Assembly: GCF_036199905.1 (NCBI RefSeq)
Contig: NZ_CP108109.1
Span: forward strand, 5,331,501-5,395,500
Source: Streptomyces sp. NBC_00223
GTDB lineage: Bacteria > Actinomycetota > Actinomycetes > Streptomycetales > Streptomycetaceae
Length of the DNA stretch: 64,000 nt
Direction of reading: 5' to 3'
Shown: in pieces, positions 49,341-57,649 of the stretch
Numbering within the stretch: the first letter of the stretch is position 1
Layout: each line of letters begins with the position of its first letter
Made by a program: the position numbers and the translations under genes
The notes under the pieces: generated by a model
Seen by the model: only the letters and a program-made list of their open reading frames with translations
What the model was told of the DNA's origin: nothing
Databases searched by the model: none

Positions 49341-50462
49341 ATGGAGACCTCAGAGCGCGTCCGACTGGACACCTACTTCGGCAGAATCTGCAAGACGTTC
49401 GCCCCGGAGAAGCGGCCCGCCTCGCTGCTGGTGACGCACTTGTTGCCTGAACGGCCCGCGTTCGTACGCGCCGTGGGTGCGGTCTCCGACCTGCGGGCGG
49501 TGTTGCCCAAGCCGAAGTCGATCGACACAGTGGCCCGGCGTGAAGTCGAGCGGACGACCGCCTGCGACGAGCTGTCCCGCGAGATGTTCGAGGACCCGAA
49601 CCAGGCCGTCACCTATCTTGAGGCCCGAGCGGCTGGGGAAGAGGTCGTGCTGCTCGACGTGGGCGGATACTTCGCCTCCTCGCTTCACGCCATCGCGGAA
49701 CGGTTCTCCGGTCGGCTGCTCGGCGTGATCGAGGACACCGAGAACGGGCACAAGCGGTACGCCGGACTGCCGAAGCTCCCGTGCCCGGTGCTCTCGGTCG
49801 CGCGCTCGCCGCTCAAGGACCCGGAAGACTTTCTCGTGGGGCAGTCCGTCGTGTTCTCGACAGAAGCTTTGCTGCGTGGACGCGGGGACATCCTGCACGG
49901 TCGTCCCGCACTGGTGATCGGCTTCGGCAAGCTCGGGTCCAGCATTGCCCGTCTGCTGCACGCCAAGGGCATCAATGTCACGGTCCACGACATCGACCCG
50001 GTGCGCCGTGCGCAGGCGCTCTCGCAGGGCTTCGGCGTGGCACGCGACCGCGAGCAGGCGCTAGCGGCCGCGGGGCTGGTGCTCTGCGCGACCGGAGCGC
50101 TTTCGCTGCGCGGCGAGGACTTCCCGTTACTGAGGAACGGGGCGTACGTCGCTACAGTCACCAGCAGCGAGGACGAACTGGAGCTGGACGGGCTGCCGGA
50201 CGGCTACACCCGCGCCAACACGGGCGAGCACGTCACCCGCTACCAGACCACGGGCCATTACTTCTATCTGCTGAACCACGGGAATGCGGTGAACTTCCTC
50301 CACGGCGCGTCCGTTGGACCGTTCATCTTCCTGGTACAGGCGGAGATTCTGGCGGGGGTCCGGCTGTTGGCCCGGGGGGACTTGACTCCCGGGCTGCACG
50401 AGGTTCCCGCCGGGGACCGGGCGGTTATCGCCGCGACCTGGCTCAACTACTACAACAGGTGA
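49341..50462 (+). CDS. S-adenosylhomocysteine-hydrolase-like NAD-binding protein
   Basis: A 373-aa distant relative of AdoHcyase. Shared parts are the N-terminal THLLPERPAFVRAV and LPKPKSIDTVARREVE, the dinucleotide fold ALVIGFGKLGSSIARLLHAK and VTVHDIDP, and the C-terminal YLLNHGNAVNFLHGASVGPF (compare LLAEGRLVNLGCAMGHPS in true enzymes). The catalytic Lys/Asp helix of AdoHcyase (NDSVTKxxFDN) reads GQSVVFSTEALLRG, so both residues are lost and another substrate or a sensor role is likely. A TTA codon (50127-50129) suggests bldA dependence. It is followed by a NUDIX gene 5 bp on. Confidence 0.8.
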   Translation: METSERVRLDTYFGRICKTFAPEKRPASLLVTHLLPERPAFVRAVGAVSDLRAVLPKPKSIDTVARREVERTTACDELSREMFEDPNQAVTYLEARAAGEEVVLLDVGGYFASSLHAIAERFSGRLLGVIEDTENGHKRYAGLPKLPCPVLSVARSPLKDPEDFLVGQSVVFSTEALLRGRGDILHGRPALVIGFGKLGSSIARLLHAKGINVTVHDIDPVRRAQALSQGFGVARDREQALAAAGLVLCATGALSLRGEDFPLLRNGAYVATVTSSEDELELDGLPDGYTRANTGEHVTRYQTTGHYFYLLNHGNAVNFLHGASVGPFIFLVQAEILAGVRLLARGDLTPGLHEVPAGDRAVIAATWLNYYNR

Positions 50463-50467
50463 CCTTC

Positions 50468-51010
50468 ATGGCCATTACGGCAGAGCACATCCGCGCGACG
50501 GTCTCGGAGTACACCGACGCGCACCCCGAGGAGAAGGCGGCCCTGGCGGTCGTCGAGGCCCTGTTGGACGACGGGGCCGACCTGACGAGCCGCAAGGAGT
50601 ACCGGGGCCACGTCACGGCCGGGGCCGTGCTGGTGAACGACAGCGGCGATGTGCTCCTCATCCGTCACGTGGCACTCGGCAAGTGGCTGACACCGGGCGG
50701 GCATGTCGAGCCTGAGGACACGCACCTGATCGGCGCGGCGCTGCGGGAGTTGGTCGAGGAAACGGGGATCACGCTGAGCGTCGCCCCGGTCTCACCGGTT
50801 CCGGTGCACATCGACGTGCACCCCATTCCCGCGAACCCGAGCAAGGGCGAGGCCGAGCACCAGCACATCGACTTCCGTTACCTCTTCCGGGCGGAAGGGG
50901 AGCAGGCCGTGCGGTTGCAGGAGGAAGAGGTGAGCGCGTGCGCCTGGCGGCCGGTGGACACGATCGCCGACGAGACCCTGCGGGACCGCGTGCGCGCCGC
51001 GCTGCGCTGA
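50468..51010 (+). CDS. NUDIX hydrolase
   Basis: A 180-aa NUDIX hydrolase that should cleave a nucleoside diphosphate linked to some other moiety. The NUDIX box reads GGHVEPEDTHLIGAALRELVEETGI (first part GGHVEPED, catalytic RELVEETG). A helical N-terminus of about 45 residues precedes the domain. The start ATG is 6 nt after AGGTGA and 5 bp after the AdoHcyase-like gene, so the two are one operon. The product may act on a nucleotide made or bound by its partner. Confidence 0.88.
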   Translation: MAITAEHIRATVSEYTDAHPEEKAALAVVEALLDDGADLTSRKEYRGHVTAGAVLVNDSGDVLLIRHVALGKWLTPGGHVEPEDTHLIGAALRELVEETGITLSVAPVSPVPVHIDVHPIPANPSKGEAEHQHIDFRYLFRAEGEQAVRLQEEEVSACAWRPVDTIADETLRDRVRAALR

Positions 51011-51101
51011 GCGTGGCCAGAGCCCCGAGCCTCGTCCGTCCGCGTACTGCCCCTTCCGCGGCCGGCCGGGGCCCCGCGCCCCGGCTCGCCGCGCGCCCCG
51101 G

Positions 51102-51482
51102 TCAGGGGGTTGTGGGGGTCCAGAGGCAGAGGGGGTGGCCGGCCGGGTCGAGGAGGACGTGGACGTCGGGCTGGGGCTGGTGGTCCGCCAGGGTCGCCCC
51201 GCAGGTCAGGGCGTGGGCGGTGGCCTCGGTCAGGTCGGCCACCTCGAAGTCCAGGTGCAGCATCATCTGCTGAGCCTCGGGCGTGGACGGCCACGTCGGC
51301 CGCACGTAATCCGGCTCCGTGGCGAACGACAGCCCCGCGCCCCCGCCGGGCGGCACCAGCTTGACCCACCCCGGCTCCTCCGCCGCGACCTCCCAGCCGA
51401 GCAGCCGCCGGTAGAAAGCGGCGAGCGCCCCCGCGTCGGGGCCGTCGAGCACCACGGCGGTGAAGCTCAGATGCGGGCCCAC
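51102..51482 (-). CDS. VOC-family protein
   Basis: A 126-aa VOC (glyoxalase fold) protein: LSFTAVVLDGPDAGALAAFY, LLGWEVAAEEPGWVKL, LHLDFEVADLTEATAHAL and a C-terminal LDPAGHPLCLW. The GTG start with GGAGG 5 nt upstream was preferred over ATGs farther up. The family includes lyases and antibiotic-binding proteins; the substrate is unknown. It converges on the NUDIX gene and is divergent from the DUF6879 set. Confidence 0.78.
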   Translation of the reverse strand: MGPHLSFTAVVLDGPDAGALAAFYRRLLGWEVAAEEPGWVKLVPPGGGAGLSFATEPDYVRPTWPSTPEAQQMMLHLDFEVADLTEATAHALTCGATLADHQPQPDVHVLLDPAGHPLCLWTPTTP

Positions 51483-51651
51483 GGGTTCCTCCCTGGGAGA
51501 CGTTTCGGCGTTCCCGGTAGTGGTGGGGACGCGAGGGACCGTATCGGCCATTTCGGGGTGGCGGCAACGCAAAACTATTGCAGAGGGTAGTCGCCCTTAC
51601 TACGCTCGGTGGAATATGCGGCGAACACGATGGCAAGCGGAGGGGACAGCC

Positions 51652-51921
51652 GTGGCTCGTTCGTGGGAGGCGGACCCGTCTGCGTTATTCGCGCGACGAC
51701 TGGGCAAGGCGGCCGCCGAGTTGGGGAATTCCAAGGACGACACGGAGTGCCCGGACATCTGGGAACTGGACAACGGCGATGTCGTCGTCATCGGCCGCGA
51801 TCTGACGGACGCGTACGCGTCCCGGCTCCCGGCAGGCGTCGCGTTGGCCGCTGACGAACGACTGGTCGTCATCCCCGGCAACATGTTCCAGGCCGCGAAA
51901 TCCGACATCGCCGATGTCTGA
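51652..51921 (+). CDS. Small hypothetical protein upstream of the DUF6879-like gene
   Basis: An 89-aa protein of unknown fold; WEADPSALFARRLGKAAAEL is a helical start, followed by PDIWELDNGDVVVIGRDLTD, a strand-rich part. It resembles short proteins often found just before DUF6879 genes in streptomycetes. The GTG start has GGAGGGG 6-7 nt upstream. Codon 12 is TTA (51685-51687), so expression may depend on bldA. It overlaps the next gene by 8 bp. Confidence 0.68.
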   Translation: MARSWEADPSALFARRLGKAAAELGNSKDDTECPDIWELDNGDVVVIGRDLTDAYASRLPAGVALAADERLVVIPGNMFQAAKSDIADV

Positions 51922-52543
51922 TCCCGCCGCCCCGCCCCCGCTCGACCGCGCTCTGGGCGAACGCCTCAGCCGCGCCGACTACGCCCGCGACTTCCGTACG
52001 CAGCGCGACCGTGCCAAGGGCCGCAACTCCTGGAAGTTCGAGCGCCGGCAGCACTTCGAGGAGGACGACAGCAGCCGCGACGCCCTCCGCCGCGGCGACT
52101 GGCCCGAAGCGTTGCGCCTTCTTGAGGAGGACCGCGCCGGCCTGCTGGAGGCGGTCGCGCGCGACCGCCTCCTCGGTCACACCCTCCACCGGGTACGCAT
52201 CGTGGAGGAGCCGCTGACCCCGTATGTGCAGTGGGAACTCCACGCCCTCCGCATCCAGGCCGAATGCGGCAAGGGCATCCGGGTCGTCGGAGCTGACGCA
52301 GTGCGGTCGGCGGAGCGGACGGGGCCCCTGCCGGAGGTCGTTGTCCTTGGCGACCGAGTGCTGTACGAGGTCGTGTATTCCGCGGATGGTGCCCCGGAGG
52401 GGGCCGTCCGCTTCACCCAGCCCCGACTCGTCGAGGGCTGGGCACACTTCGTCGAGGCCGCCTACGCCTCGGGCGAGGACGTGACACTGTACTTCGACCG
52501 GCGGGTGGCGCAGTTGCCCCCGCCGCGGACGACCGTGGGCTGA
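51914..52543 (+). CDS. DUF6879-like protein
   Basis: A 209-aa soluble protein resembling the DUF6879 family, which in actinobacteria often sits near XRE regulators or signalling ATPases. Visible parts are KGRNSWKFERRQHFEEDDSS, LLGHTLHRVRIVEEPLTPYV and VLYEVVYSADGAPEGAVRF. The function is unknown. It overlaps the preceding gene by 8 bp, and its TGA stop is in the same reading frame as the STAND ATPase that follows. Confidence 0.75.
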   Translation: MSDPAAPPPLDRALGERLSRADYARDFRTQRDRAKGRNSWKFERRQHFEEDDSSRDALRRGDWPEALRLLEEDRAGLLEAVARDRLLGHTLHRVRIVEEPLTPYVQWELHALRIQAECGKGIRVVGADAVRSAERTGPLPEVVVLGDRVLYEVVYSADGAPEGAVRFTQPRLVEGWAHFVEAAYASGEDVTLYFDRRVAQLPPPRTTVG

Positions 52544-52618
52544 GCGATCAGAGACAACGAAGACCGCCACGCGAACCTCAACAGCACGCACTCCGACCTG
52601 TCCGGGACCTCACGCGAT

Positions 52619-55030
52619 GTGGTCCAGGCCGGCAGCGTCATGGGTGATATCCACTTCCACGGCTCCGAGCGGCGGCCTGAGGGCCCGCCACCGCGCCAAC
52701 TCCCGGCCGGCACAAGGATATTTGTCAACCGTACGCATGAACTGAATCGCCTCAACGCCCTGCTTGCCCAGGAAAGCGCCGATGAACCGCTGATCCTGTC
52801 GGTGTGCGTCATCGCGGGCACGGCGGGCGCGGGCAAGACCTCGCTCGCCCTGCGCTGGGCGCACCAGGTGAAGGACCGGTTCCCCGACGGCCAGCTCTAC
52901 ATCAATCTGCGCGGCTACGATCCGCGCGAGCCCGTCACCCCCGAGGAGGCGCTGCACCATTTCCTGACCGGCCTCGGCGTGCCCGCCGCGGCGATTCCGG
53001 CGGAGCCGGAGTCGGCTGCCGCGCTCTACCGGTCACTGCTGGCCGACCGCGGTGTCCTGATCGTCCTGGACAACGCGGTCGCTGTCTCGCAGGTACGGCC
53101 GCTGCTGCCGGGCAACTCCCGCTGCCTGGTGGTCGTCACCAGCCGAGGACGGCTGTCCGGGCTGGCTGTCAGGGACAGTGCCGAACGGATCACCCTGGGC
53201 ACGCTTCCCGAGCCCGAGGCGGTCGCGCTGTTGCGCACGGTGACGGCCGGATACCGCCCCGAGGAGGACACCGGGAAGCTGCGCGAACTGGCCCGGCTCT
53301 GCGCGCGATTGCCGCTGGCACTGCGGATAGCGGCGGAGCGGGCGGCGACGCACCCGCACATGGGACTGGACGAACTGATCGCCGACCTGCGGGACGAATC
53401 GGCCTTGTGGGACGCGCTGAGCACCGGGGACGAGGACAGCGACGGCGACGGAACGGACGCGGTACGGTCGGTCTTCGCGTGGTCCTACCGGGCACTCTCC
53501 CCCGACGAGGCCAGGGTTTTCCGGCTGCTCGGGCTGCATCCGGGGCCCGGTTTCGGCCTCGACGCGGCCTCGGCACTCGCGGGCATCGCCGGGCGGCGGA
53601 CACGGCAACTGCTCGATGTGCTGGTGGGAGCTCATCTGCTGGAACAGACGGCACCGGACCGTTACGAGTTCCACGACCTGTTACGTGCCTACGCCACCGA
53701 CCAGGTAAGGCTGGAGGACGCTCCGGACGAACGGTCGGCGGCGGTCCGACGGGTACTCGACTGGTATCTGCGCAGTGCCCGCGCGGCGAGGGACTTCATC
53801 TCGCCGCCCGCGAGCCCGCCCGCAAGTGCTCCTGCGGGTCCGCCCGCGAACCCCGTACCGGGACTTTCCGGCGAAGGCCAGGAGGGAGAGGGCCGACCGC
53901 CGGAGGGCGTCGTTCCCGCAGTCTTCACGGACTACGACCAGGCGGTGAACTGGTCCGAGCGCGAGCACATCAACTTCACGCCTGCGGTCCGCCTCGCCGA
54001 GGAGGCCGGACTCGACGGGTATGCCTGCCGGTTGGCGGACGTCCTCTACGGTACGCAGGCCCCGTCGGCACCCGTTCAGGACTGGATCTCGGCCGGGGAG
54101 ATCGGGCTCGCCGCCGCCCGCAGGACCGGCGACCGTGCCACCGAAAGCACCTTGCTGCACTACCTCGGCTTCGCCCACCGCCGGGTCGGCCGTCTCGCGG
54201 AAGCGGCCGACCTTCACGAACGCTCGCTGCTGATCCGGCGCGAACTTGAGGACCGCCGAGGGGAGGCGGAAACGCTCAGCGCGCTGGGCCTGGTGCACCT
54301 CCGCCGCCGCCAACTCGACCGTGCCGAGGACCGGTTCGACCAGGCGATCGGGATCTTCCGCGCCCTGGGCGCCACCCAGCGCGCGTACACGGCCCTGTCC
54401 AACCGCGCAGCCACCCGCTTCGCCGCCGGGCTTCTGGCGGAAGCTGCGGACGATCTGCGGCGCGCGATCCCGGCTCACCGGGAAGCCGGAAGGAAGGCCG
54501 CCCTCGGTGACGCCCTACGGCTGTCCAGCGCGGTCCACCTCGAACTCGGCCAGGCCCAGGAAGCGCTGAAGCTTGCGGACGAAGCCGTGGAGCTGGCTCT
54601 TGAGCTGCGTGATCACACCCTTGAGGGCTACTGGCTGCTCACTGCCGGAAACGCTCACCGGGCCCTCGGCCACTACTCCGCCGCGCTTGCCTCCTACCAC
54701 CGCTCCGCAGTACTCCACCGGCGCCTCGGCGACACCGACCGGGAGGCGCTGGCCTGGCAGGGCACAGCCGGGACCTACTGGCTGATGGACCGCTCGCAGG
54801 AGGCTGTCGACTTCCAGCGCATGGCGGTCACGAGCTTCTCCCGGTCGGCCGACGTGTGGAACCGTGCCCTCGCCCTGGCCGGGCTGGCGGACCTGCTGCA
54901 CCCCGGGGATCCCGCCGCCGCGACTGGTCACCGTCGTGACGCCCTCGGTCTCATCTCCGCCTATGCGGACCCCCGGGCCGTACACCTGCGGCGGGAGCTG
55001 GAGCGGCGACTCACAGCTCCCCCCGCGTGA
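52619..55030 (+). CDS. STAND ATPase with NB-ARC and TPR domains
   Basis: An 803-aa signal-transduction ATPase of the AfsR/AP-ATPase type without a DNA-binding head. The NB-ARC core has Walker A GTAGAGKT (residues 67-74), Walker B LIVLDNA (147-153), sensor TSR, a GxP-like LPLALRIAAERA and HDLLRAYA. About ten TPR-like repeats follow (490-790). The N-terminus VVQAGSVMGDIHFH is the usual opening of such proteins, but that motif normally has more residues before it. The sequence upstream in frame (SDLSGTSRD) continues the motif, with no standard start between the DUF6879 stop and this GTG. A TTA codon lies at 53681-53683. Confidence 0.82.
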   Translation: MVQAGSVMGDIHFHGSERRPEGPPPRQLPAGTRIFVNRTHELNRLNALLAQESADEPLILSVCVIAGTAGAGKTSLALRWAHQVKDRFPDGQLYINLRGYDPREPVTPEEALHHFLTGLGVPAAAIPAEPESAAALYRSLLADRGVLIVLDNAVAVSQVRPLLPGNSRCLVVVTSRGRLSGLAVRDSAERITLGTLPEPEAVALLRTVTAGYRPEEDTGKLRELARLCARLPLALRIAAERAATHPHMGLDELIADLRDESALWDALSTGDEDSDGDGTDAVRSVFAWSYRALSPDEARVFRLLGLHPGPGFGLDAASALAGIAGRRTRQLLDVLVGAHLLEQTAPDRYEFHDLLRAYATDQVRLEDAPDERSAAVRRVLDWYLRSARAARDFISPPASPPASAPAGPPANPVPGLSGEGQEGEGRPPEGVVPAVFTDYDQAVNWSEREHINFTPAVRLAEEAGLDGYACRLADVLYGTQAPSAPVQDWISAGEIGLAAARRTGDRATESTLLHYLGFAHRRVGRLAEAADLHERSLLIRRELEDRRGEAETLSALGLVHLRRRQLDRAEDRFDQAIGIFRALGATQRAYTALSNRAATRFAAGLLAEAADDLRRAIPAHREAGRKAALGDALRLSSAVHLELGQAQEALKLADEAVELALELRDHTLEGYWLLTAGNAHRALGHYSAALASYHRSAVLHRRLGDTDREALAWQGTAGTYWLMDRSQEAVDFQRMAVTSFSRSADVWNRALALAGLADLLHPGDPAAATGHRRDALGLISAYADPRAVHLRRELERRLTAPPA

Positions 55031-55035
55031 CGGTC

Positions 55036-55056
55036 ACCCCGGCCGGGGGCCGGGGT
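55036..55056. terminator. Hairpin between convergent STAND and msrA genes
   Basis: ACCCCGGCC and GGCCGGGGT form a perfect 9-bp stem with a 3-nt loop. It lies between the two stop codons and touches that of msrA. Confidence 0.65.
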
Positions 55057-55715
55057 CAGCCCTCCGTGCGGGCTACGCCGACCGGGCAGGAGACGCCTGT
55101 GCCGCCGATGCCGCAGTAGCCCGCGGGGTTCTTGTCCAGGTACTGCTGGTGGTACGGCTCCGCCGGGTGGAAGGGCCCCGCCGGCAGGATCTCCGTGGTG
55201 ATCTCCCGGTAGCCGGACGCCGTCAGCACCCGCTGGTACGCCTCGCGGGAGGCATCCGCCGCCGCGGCCTGCTCGGGCGAGTGCGTGTAGACCGCCGAGC
55301 GGTACTGCGTACCGTGGTCATTGCCCTGCCGGAACCCCTGCGTCGGGTCGTGCGACTCCCAGAACAGCTTGAGCAGCTGCTCGTACGAGACCAGCGCCGG
55401 GTCGTACACGACGCGGACCGCCTCGGTGTGCCCGGTCAGCCCGGAGCAGACCTCCTCGTACGTCGGGTTCGGGGTGTGGCCGCCCTGGTAGCCGGTGAGC
55501 GTCGTCCACACACCCGGCGTCTCCCAGAACTTGCGCTCCGCGCCCCAGAAACAGCCCAGCGCGAAATCCGCTACCTCAAGGCCGTCCGGGTACGGGCCGG
55601 ACAGCGGGTTGCCCAGGACGGTGTGCCGGGCGGGGACGGAGAACTCCGGCTGCGCGCGCCCGGGCAGCGCCTCCTGAGCGGTGGGCAGCTGCTTCTTGTA
55701 GCGGTTGAACAGCAT
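55056..55715 (-). CDS. msrA: Peptide methionine sulfoxide reductase A
   Basis: A 219-aa MsrA that repairs methionine S-sulfoxide. The catalytic motif is GCFWGAERKFW, followed by TGYQGGHTPNPTYEEVCSG and the RSAVYTHSPEQ segment. C-terminal cysteines (GYCGIGG, VSCPVG) can act as resolving residues. The ATG has GGAGGAG 9 nt upstream. The gene is divergent from the cystathionine gamma-synthase gene, a methionine-linked pair. Confidence 0.95.
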   Translation of the reverse strand: MLFNRYKKQLPTAQEALPGRAQPEFSVPARHTVLGNPLSGPYPDGLEVADFALGCFWGAERKFWETPGVWTTLTGYQGGHTPNPTYEEVCSGLTGHTEAVRVVYDPALVSYEQLLKLFWESHDPTQGFRQGNDHGTQYRSAVYTHSPEQAAAADASREAYQRVLTASGYREITTEILPAGPFHPAEPYHQQYLDKNPAGYCGIGGTGVSCPVGVARTEG

Positions 55716-55977
55716 CAGCGGGTCTCCTCCGACACGGTGTGGGTGCCTTCGACGGTACGCCGGGCCCCGGGCCAGCCTCCGGAGCCGGTCTTGCAGGGTC
55801 CCGAAAGTCCCGAAGGCCCAGGTCCGGAGTCGTACGTTCCACTCACTCGGCAACGCCGTCGCCCGGCCGGGGATTCCTGCCCTCACCCCCTACCCGACAA
55901 CGTCATATTTACCTAAGACCCCGCGTCCCGGTGGGCGCCCGGTTCCCCGCCCACCCCGGGCCGCTACCCTCGGTCGC

Positions 55978-57144
55978 ATGAGCGATCAGCACAGCGGGCA
56001 GCACGACAGCCGGCACTTCGAGACCCTCGCGATCCACGCCGGCCAGCCGGCCGACGCGAGCACCGGCGCGGTGGTGACGCCGATCTACCAGGTGTCGACG
56101 TACAAGCAGGACGGCGTCGGCGGGCTGCGCGGCGGATACGAGTACAGCCGGTCGGCGAACCCGACCCGGACGGCTCTTGAGGAGAATCTGGCGGCGCTTG
56201 AGGGCGGCAGCCGCGGGCTGGCGTTCGCCTCGGGCCTCGCCGCCGAGGACTGCCTGCTGCGTACGCTGCTCGCGCCCGGTGACCACGTCGTGATTCCGAA
56301 CGACGCCTACGGCGGCACCTTCCGGCTCTTCGCGAAGGTGGTCGAGCGCTGGGGCGTGCGGTGGTCGGTCGCCGACACCTCGGACGTGCAGGCGGTCAGG
56401 GACGCGGTCCGGCCCGAGACGAAGCTGATCTGGGTGGAGACCCCCTCCAACCCGCTGCTCGGCATCACCGACATCGCCGCGCTCGCCGGGGTGGCCCGCC
56501 AGGCGGGCGTACGGCTGGTGGTGGACAACACCTTCGCCAGCCCGTACCTCCAGCAGCCGCTGGCGCTGGGCGCGGACGTGGTCGTGCACTCCACCACGAA
56601 GTACATGGGCGGGCACTCCGACGTGGTCGGCGGCGCGCTCGTCACCTCGGACGCCGCGCTCGGCGAGGAGCTGGCCTACCACCAGAACGCGATGGGCGCG
56701 GTGGCCGGGCCCTTCGACGCGTGGCTGGTGATGCGCGGGATCAAGACGCTCGCGGTCCGCATGGACCGGCACAGCGAGAACGCGGGCCGCGTCGCCGAGA
56801 TGCTGGCCGCGCACCCGAAGGTGACGCAGGTGTACTACCCCGGGCTGCCCGAGCACACCGGGCACGAGGTGGCCGCCAAGCAGATGAAGGCGTTCGGCGG
56901 CATGGTGTCCTTCCGGGTCGCGGGCGGCGAGGAGGCGGCGGTCGCGGTCTGCGACCGCGCGAAGCTCTTCACGCTCGGTGAGTCGCTGGGCGGCGTGGAG
57001 TCGCTGATCGAGCACCCCGGCCGGATGACCCACGCGTCGGTGGCGGGCTCCGCGCTGGAGGTCCCGGCCGACCTCGTACGGCTGTCGGTCGGCATCGAGG
57101 CCGCGGACGACCTTCTGGCGGATCTCAAGCAGGCGCTGGCCTGA
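55978..57144 (+). CDS. Cystathionine gamma-synthase/gamma-lyase (PLP enzyme)
   Basis: A 388-aa PLP enzyme of trans-sulfuration. The PLP-binding lysine lies in HSTTKYMGGHSD, the phosphate loop in ASGLAAEDCLLR, and YEYSRSANPTRTALE and GGVESLIEHPGRMTHAS are family signatures. Sequence alone does not separate synthase (metB) from lyase. The position matches the S. coelicolor gene annotated as cystathionine gamma-synthase. It follows a 262-bp gap from msrA; no riboswitch was recognised there. Confidence 0.9.
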   Translation: MSDQHSGQHDSRHFETLAIHAGQPADASTGAVVTPIYQVSTYKQDGVGGLRGGYEYSRSANPTRTALEENLAALEGGSRGLAFASGLAAEDCLLRTLLAPGDHVVIPNDAYGGTFRLFAKVVERWGVRWSVADTSDVQAVRDAVRPETKLIWVETPSNPLLGITDIAALAGVARQAGVRLVVDNTFASPYLQQPLALGADVVVHSTTKYMGGHSDVVGGALVTSDAALGEELAYHQNAMGAVAGPFDAWLVMRGIKTLAVRMDRHSENAGRVAEMLAAHPKVTQVYYPGLPEHTGHEVAAKQMKAFGGMVSFRVAGGEEAAVAVCDRAKLFTLGESLGGVESLIEHPGRMTHASVAGSALEVPADLVRLSVGIEAADDLLADLKQALA

Positions 57145-57362
57145 GGCGTACGGCCGCTGCCGGCGGCGATCTGAACGGGACCGGGCCCCGAGCCCGGCCC
57201 GGGACCCGCACCCGACCGCCGGGCCGGCACGCATCGGTCCCGTGGCGCGTCCGCGCGGGCCGGGCGTCAGCCGGGACCCACCGAGGACCACCACGTGCCG
57301 TCCGCCGGGGGGCGCGGGCGGCGGGTGGGGCGGCCAGGTGAGCGCCGCGCGGACGCCGCCCC

Positions 57363-57585
57363 TCACGGGCGGTGGGCGAACCGCCGTACCAGCTCGCTCG
57401 TACGGATCCTCCGCGCCCATCCGGCACCAGTCGGCGTAGCAGCGCGCGAGGACGGCCGTCAGCAGCCGCTCGGCCTCCGCGCGGTCGCCGGTGAGCAGGA
57501 CGGCGGTGTGCGACAGCCGTCCGCCCGCGCCCGCGGTGAACGCCGCGGACTCGGCGTCCCGTCGGAGTGCGGCTGCCGCCCGGCG
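57363..57585 (-). pseudogene. Remnant of a SigE-type sigma-factor N-terminal region
   Basis: Within the otherwise empty 505-bp gap 57145-57649 the minus strand encodes RLSHTAVLLTGDRAEAERLL, LARCYADWCRMGAEDPYE, closely like region 2 of SigE-family factors (compare YHLTGDRFAAEDLLQ in SigQ of this window). A tandem GAGC duplication (57389-57396) shifts the frame; removing one copy gives EDPYELVRRFAHRP and a stop. No start codon exists upstream before an in-frame TAG (57586-57588). Either a decayed gene or a very divergent short family member. Confidence 0.55.
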
Positions 57586-57649
57586 CTACCCCACGCGGCC
57601 GTGGGACGGCAGGCGGGCAGCCGGGGTTCACGCCCCTCGCGTGGCCGGA

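Noticed and set aside
49781..51010. NUDIX gene read as a 409-aa protein overlapping the AdoHcyase-like gene
   Set aside because: The first 229 codons are an out-of-frame shadow. The ATG at 50468 has AGGTGA upstream.
55716..55977. Possible SAM or cobalamin riboswitch before the cystathionine gene
   Set aside because: No conserved core of either class could be found by eye; a covariance-model search would settle it.
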